29,391 nt of DNA from positions 1-29,391 of the IMG/VR virus record IMGVR_UViG_3300031951_000891; one strand, 5' to 3'. Made by a program: the position numbers and the translations under genes. Under the pieces are notes generated by a model. It saw only the letters and a program-made list of their open reading frames with translations. It searched no databases and was not told the DNA's origin. This document shows positions 26,465 to 29,391 of this stretch, piece after piece. This DNA is from a virus. How positions within the stretch are numbered: the first letter of the stretch is position 1; each line of letters begins with the position of its first letter.

Positions 26465-28962
26465 TACTCTTCCTTAGTTGCTGCTCCTTGTGGCGGGGCA
26501 GCGGGCTGTTGTGCAGCTGTAGCCTCCTTGGCGATCTGGACGCCTATGCGGAGACCTTCCATCTGTTCCTTGGCGGACAGGTTGGCCTTGTCCGTTGCAA
26601 CCTTGGCCCCAACTTGGAGGCCAGCGATTTCCTTCTGAGCGGCGATGCGCTCGCGCTCGATGTCGAGCTTGTCGTTCTTCTCGGCAGCCTCGGCCATGAA
26701 CTTCTGGGCCTTGAGCTGTAGCTCCTGCTGCTTGATCTGGAGCTCCTGCATCTGCATCTGGACGAGTGGGTCCTGAGCCATCTGCTGGTTCTGCTGCTGT
26801 TGAGCTTCTGACTGGTTCTTCTGGAGTAGCTGTTGTGCAGCTGCAGCGGCCAGCCGCGACACGGCCAGCTCGGTGTCCTGATCCATCTCTGCGTCAGGCG
26901 GTGGCAGGGGTACCCCGGCCTGCTGCTCGATCTGCTTGCGGTACTCGAAGCCGAGATGCTCCGCGATATGCGCCATCATGGCCGCCATCATGGTTTGCGC
27001 CTGCGGGTTCTGGCCCAGCAGCTGCATGATCTTGGGGTCCTGCATCGCCGCCGTGTGCACGATGATATGGGCCTCGTGGTCTTGGTAGATGAACGCCTTC
27101 ACGGGCTTGCCGTTGATGACGTCCATGTTCTCGCTGATCGGATCGCGCGGCTTGCGATCCTCGTCGTCAACCAGCGGCACGAGCTTCTGGGCATTCTTGA
27201 TCCCCAGCACCTCAAGCATCTGCCGGTGCAGGTACGGCATGTCGTAAATCTGCGGGTTCATCTGGGCCAGCTGAATGACCGCCTGATACTGGACGATCTT
27301 CTGGGCCATGGTAGCCGCGTTGGGGTCGGAGACCGGGATGACCTCGACGTTGTCGTAGTCGCTCTTCTTGGCCTTGCGGCTGCCTTCTTCCGGCTCGTAG
27401 GGGTAGCTGTCCGGGGTGTAGTCGCGGATGATCCCCTTCAGGAGCTTGAACTCCTGCCGCATCGCGTAATGGACACGTGCCTGCACAGCTGACATCATCT
27501 TGAGCGTGCGTTCGAGGATCGCTAGCGTCGTACCGACCGGAGCCTGCCCCGACATGTCGCTGATCTTCATATCAGCCGCGCCAGCGAACTTGCGTCCTTC
27601 CTCGACGATGGTCCCGAGCAGCTGGAACAGGACGCCCGACGGCTCCTTGTACGGCAGCGGCATGATGTTGTCGCGCATCGTACCTGAGCTGACGTCCACG
27701 TCGCGCCACTCGGCAGGGCTGATGGGGGTGTCGTCGCCCTTGACCCGCAGGCCCTTGGTCTTGAAGCCACCCGGCAGGTTGCTGAGCGTGCCCGCATCAA
27801 CCAGCTGACGGATGATGCTGGTGCCCGACTTGGCGAAGGCACCGATGAGGTGGATCAGACCGAAGGCGTAGAACCCGAAGCCCGGCACGTACGAGTAGTG
27901 TACGAAGTGGTTGCGCTTCAGCTTCTTCTTGTCTTCCGGGTCCCAGTTGCGCCGGATCGCAAGGACCTCCATCGATGCCTTGTCGAGGGTCACGACGTAA
28001 GGCAGGGCGACGTCAGCGTCCTCCTCGTCCCGGTAGTTGTCGTCCTCGATCACCAGATCGACGTGCATCTCCAACAGCTTGTACCTGCTGTCGGTCTCAG
28101 CCCGGAAGCCCAGCTTCTCGGCAATAGCCTTCTCGACCTCATCCATCGTATCGACCGGCTCACCGAGGTCCACATCCCGGTAGAAGCCATCGCGCTGGAG
28201 CTTGGCCATCTCGTTCTCGGTCTTGCGCATCACGTGAGTGACACGCCCAGCAGTCTCCAGACTGCTCGCGCCATAAGGGACCACGACGTCATCAGCGGTG
28301 ACGTACATAGAGACCTGTCGCCCGAGGCTAGGGTCGTAGTAGACCTTCTTGAACGCGTTACCGGCTAGGCCAAGACCCCACAGCATGCGCTCATGCTCGG
28401 GCCGGTACTCTACCATGACGTCCGTCAGCTGGTAGTTCATGTCTTCTTGGACGCGGCTCGCGGCATCGCGCTTGGCCGGGGTCTCCTTACCAATCACCTT
28501 GGTCCGCACCGGCCCTTGGGCCGGGAAGGTCTCCATCATGGTCTCGGCTTGGAACTTGACCACCGCTTCAGCCAGCAGGGGGTGGTAGACCCCGCACGCG
28601 CCCGGCCACGGCTCGGTCCGGTCATCGACCTTCATGCCAAGCAGCTCAAGCCCATCGACGTAAGTCTGTATCCAGTCCTTGCGGCTGTTGACGTCGTCTT
28701 CGAACTCCCCGATCAGATCACCTGCCAGCTGCGCCAGCTGGGAGTCCTCAAGGTCCTCGGCGAGGTTGTCGTTAAAGTCCCCCTCGTCCTCGCTCGGGTC
28801 GATCTCAAGCTCCATCCCGTCGATACCAAGGGTGACCGACTCCGGGTCCTCGATCTCAATCTCGATGTCAGGTTCGGGCACGTTTACACCCGGCTCGATC
28901 CCGGAGGCGAAGGTAGCGTCGAGACCAAGCGGAGCTTGGTTGAGGGCCTTATCTACTGCCAT
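26464..28962 (-). CDS. Portal protein
   Basis: 832 aa. The N-terminus (residues 28-90) is acidic. The core starts with VNSRKDWIQTYVDGLELLGM and has EPWPGACGVYHPLLAEAVVK, followed by QAETMMETFPAQGPVRTKV. The central region carries the stem and wing elements with HVDLVIEDDNYRDEEDADVA and NHFVHYSYVPGFGFYAFGLI. The last 140 residues, Gln-rich and strongly helical (residues 693-832, MQELQIKQQELQLKAQK and on), resemble the C-terminal barrel of P22-type portals. The length is greater than the usual 500-700. The portal forms the dodecameric gate for DNA packaging. The ATG follows the stop of the 52-aa gene directly. Confidence 0.85.
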   Translation of the reverse strand: MAVDKALNQAPLGLDATFASGIEPGVNVPEPDIEIEIEDPESVTLGIDGMELEIDPSEDEGDFNDNLAEDLEDSQLAQLAGDLIGEFEDDVNSRKDWIQTYVDGLELLGMKVDDRTEPWPGACGVYHPLLAEAVVKFQAETMMETFPAQGPVRTKVIGKETPAKRDAASRVQEDMNYQLTDVMVEYRPEHERMLWGLGLAGNAFKKVYYDPSLGRQVSMYVTADDVVVPYGASSLETAGRVTHVMRKTENEMAKLQRDGFYRDVDLGEPVDTMDEVEKAIAEKLGFRAETDSRYKLLEMHVDLVIEDDNYRDEEDADVALPYVVTLDKASMEVLAIRRNWDPEDKKKLKRNHFVHYSYVPGFGFYAFGLIHLIGAFAKSGTSIIRQLVDAGTLSNLPGGFKTKGLRVKGDDTPISPAEWRDVDVSSGTMRDNIMPLPYKEPSGVLFQLLGTIVEEGRKFAGAADMKISDMSGQAPVGTTLAILERTLKMMSAVQARVHYAMRQEFKLLKGIIRDYTPDSYPYEPEEGSRKAKKSDYDNVEVIPVSDPNAATMAQKIVQYQAVIQLAQMNPQIYDMPYLHRQMLEVLGIKNAQKLVPLVDDEDRKPRDPISENMDVINGKPVKAFIYQDHEAHIIVHTAAMQDPKIMQLLGQNPQAQTMMAAMMAHIAEHLGFEYRKQIEQQAGVPLPPPDAEMDQDTELAVSRLAAAAAQQLLQKNQSEAQQQQNQQMAQDPLVQMQMQELQIKQQELQLKAQKFMAEAAEKNDKLDIERERIAAQKEIAGLQVGAKVATDKANLSAKEQMEGLRIGVQIAKEATAAQQPAAPPQGAATKEE

Positions 28963-29121
28963 TTACTTGCCCTTTTTCTTGGGATTCTTGGGTCCCACAG
29001 CGTCACCAACCTCGTCCACAAGTACTTCAGCAACGCCGACTACCGGCGTGATCTTCTTGGCTACGTCGTTAGCCTTGGATGCGATTTTCAGCGCTCCGCG
29101 CAGTACCTTGAACAGACCCAT
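28963..29121 (-). CDS. Small basic protein between terminase and portal
   Basis: 52 aa: MGLFKVLRGALKIASKANDV, a helical AKKITPVVGVAEVLVDEV part, and a Lys-rich end (PKNPKKKGK). Its ATG overlaps the TGA of the terminase gene (ATGA) and its TAA directly precedes the portal ATG. This perfect fit, with no spare bases, supports a real gene. No family is recognised. A helper for the packaging motor or portal is possible from position only. Confidence 0.6.
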   Translation of the reverse strand: MGLFKVLRGALKIASKANDVAKKITPVVGVAEVLVDEVGDAVGPKNPKKKGK

Positions 29122-29391
29122 CAGTAATACCCCCGGTTGCGGTTTGACTTGAAATACACCGGTTCATCTGGCGCGTCCAGCGAACTACCGACGTAGCCAC
29201 CTCTACGGAACCGGTGCATGGCCATAGATACCGTATCTACGTAGTCATCGTTGCTGCCTGCGGGGAACTCGGCTACTTCGTCAATCACCTCTTCGGCCCA
29301 CCGAGTAGCAGGTGCCCATACCCGTCCAGAGGCAAAAAGGTCGCTCACACCGTTCAATCGGGAGATTTTGTCGTTCCCCCTCGTCGGGGTA
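29121..29391 (-). CDS. Terminase large subunit, C-terminal part
   Basis: The right edge cuts the gene; the frame is open to the edge (TPTRGNDKISRLNGVSDLFA...), so the TTG at 29357 is not a real start. The visible end has RLNGVSDLFASGRVWAP, a WAEEVIDEVAEFPAGSNDDY segment and VDTVSMAMHRFR. This is the C-terminal RNase H-like nuclease domain of TerL: the D-D-x-x-D-T part supplies metal-binding acids. The protein cuts DNA and drives packaging. Placement just before the portal gene fits. Confidence 0.8.
   Translation of the reverse strand, partial: TPTRGNDKISRLNGVSDLFASGRVWAPATRWAEEVIDEVAEFPAGSNDDYVDTVSMAMHRFRRGGYVGSSLDAPDEPVYFKSNRNRGYY

Noticed and set aside
28393-29127. 244-aa plus-strand frame over the portal gene
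   Set aside because: Antisense shadow of portal and terminase genes; no motif or initiation signal.
29121-29357. Complete 78-aa gene at the right edge
   Set aside because: The apparent start is a TTG and the frame continues to the window edge with terminase-like sequence, so it is the end of a larger gene.

Overview
The window is a single, densely packed block of genes from a tailed bacteriophage (or a prophage or metagenomic phage contig). Every gene I can support lies on the minus strand, so transcription runs from the right edge to the left edge. Stop and start codons mostly touch or overlap (TAATG, ATGA, TAGTG), as in one long virion-assembly operon. A terminase, a portal with a long helical C-terminus, a gp10-like tail nozzle protein and ejection-type proteins are present. 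No sheath, tail tube or long tape measure is visible. Together these point to a podovirus-like particle of the kind common in uncultured marine and freshwater phages. The host is probably a Gram-negative bacterium, because a small lipoprotein and a TIGR02594-type endolysin are encoded, but the host cannot be named from this sequence. I see no integrase, repressor, tRNA, CRISPR array or replication gene.

Layout in the direction of transcription. (1) 29391-22864, head module: the C-terminus of the terminase large subunit, a 52-aa protein, portal, a 65-aa protein, a GroES-like co-chaperonin, scaffold-like protein, a conserved 160-aa protein, a decoration-like protein and a Mu gpT-like major capsid protein. 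A strong intrinsic terminator follows the capsid gene, and then a 126-nt leader with two interleaved inverted repeats. (2) 22722-21371: two small virion-like proteins, the second with a hairpin covering its ribosome-binding site, and a glycosyltransferase. (3) 21371-17332: a run of small, very basic Lys/Gly-rich proteins. Three of them carry the same roughly 21-residue C-terminal tail (core KGGxxDGxAxxGKT). A DUF6321-like protein, a membrane-anchored helix, a lipoprotein, a zinc-ribbon protein and one putative head-tail connector are mixed in.

(4) 17332-14462: a second connector-like protein, conserved small virion proteins, a DUF5856-like protein, the endolysin and a holin-like protein. (5) 14453-6585, adhesion module: three tandem glycine-rich paralogues, a 459-aa fibre made of 22-residue repeats, a 754-aa fibre with VGIGT repeats, and a fourth glycine-rich protein. 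About a quarter of the window is therefore host-recognition material. (6) 6575-1: a two-TM membrane protein, the gp10/tail-nozzle-like protein, a jelly-roll-like protein, a 677-aa ejection-type protein with a hydrophobic segment and a GG-motif tail, a GNAT-like protein, a Gln-rich ejection-type protein, and the start of another internal virion protein cut by the left edge.

The least explained parts are the shared basic tail peptide, the two structured translation-initiation regions just after the capsid gene, and the triplicated glycine-rich adhesins. Family names come from remembered sequence patterns. No database search was run.
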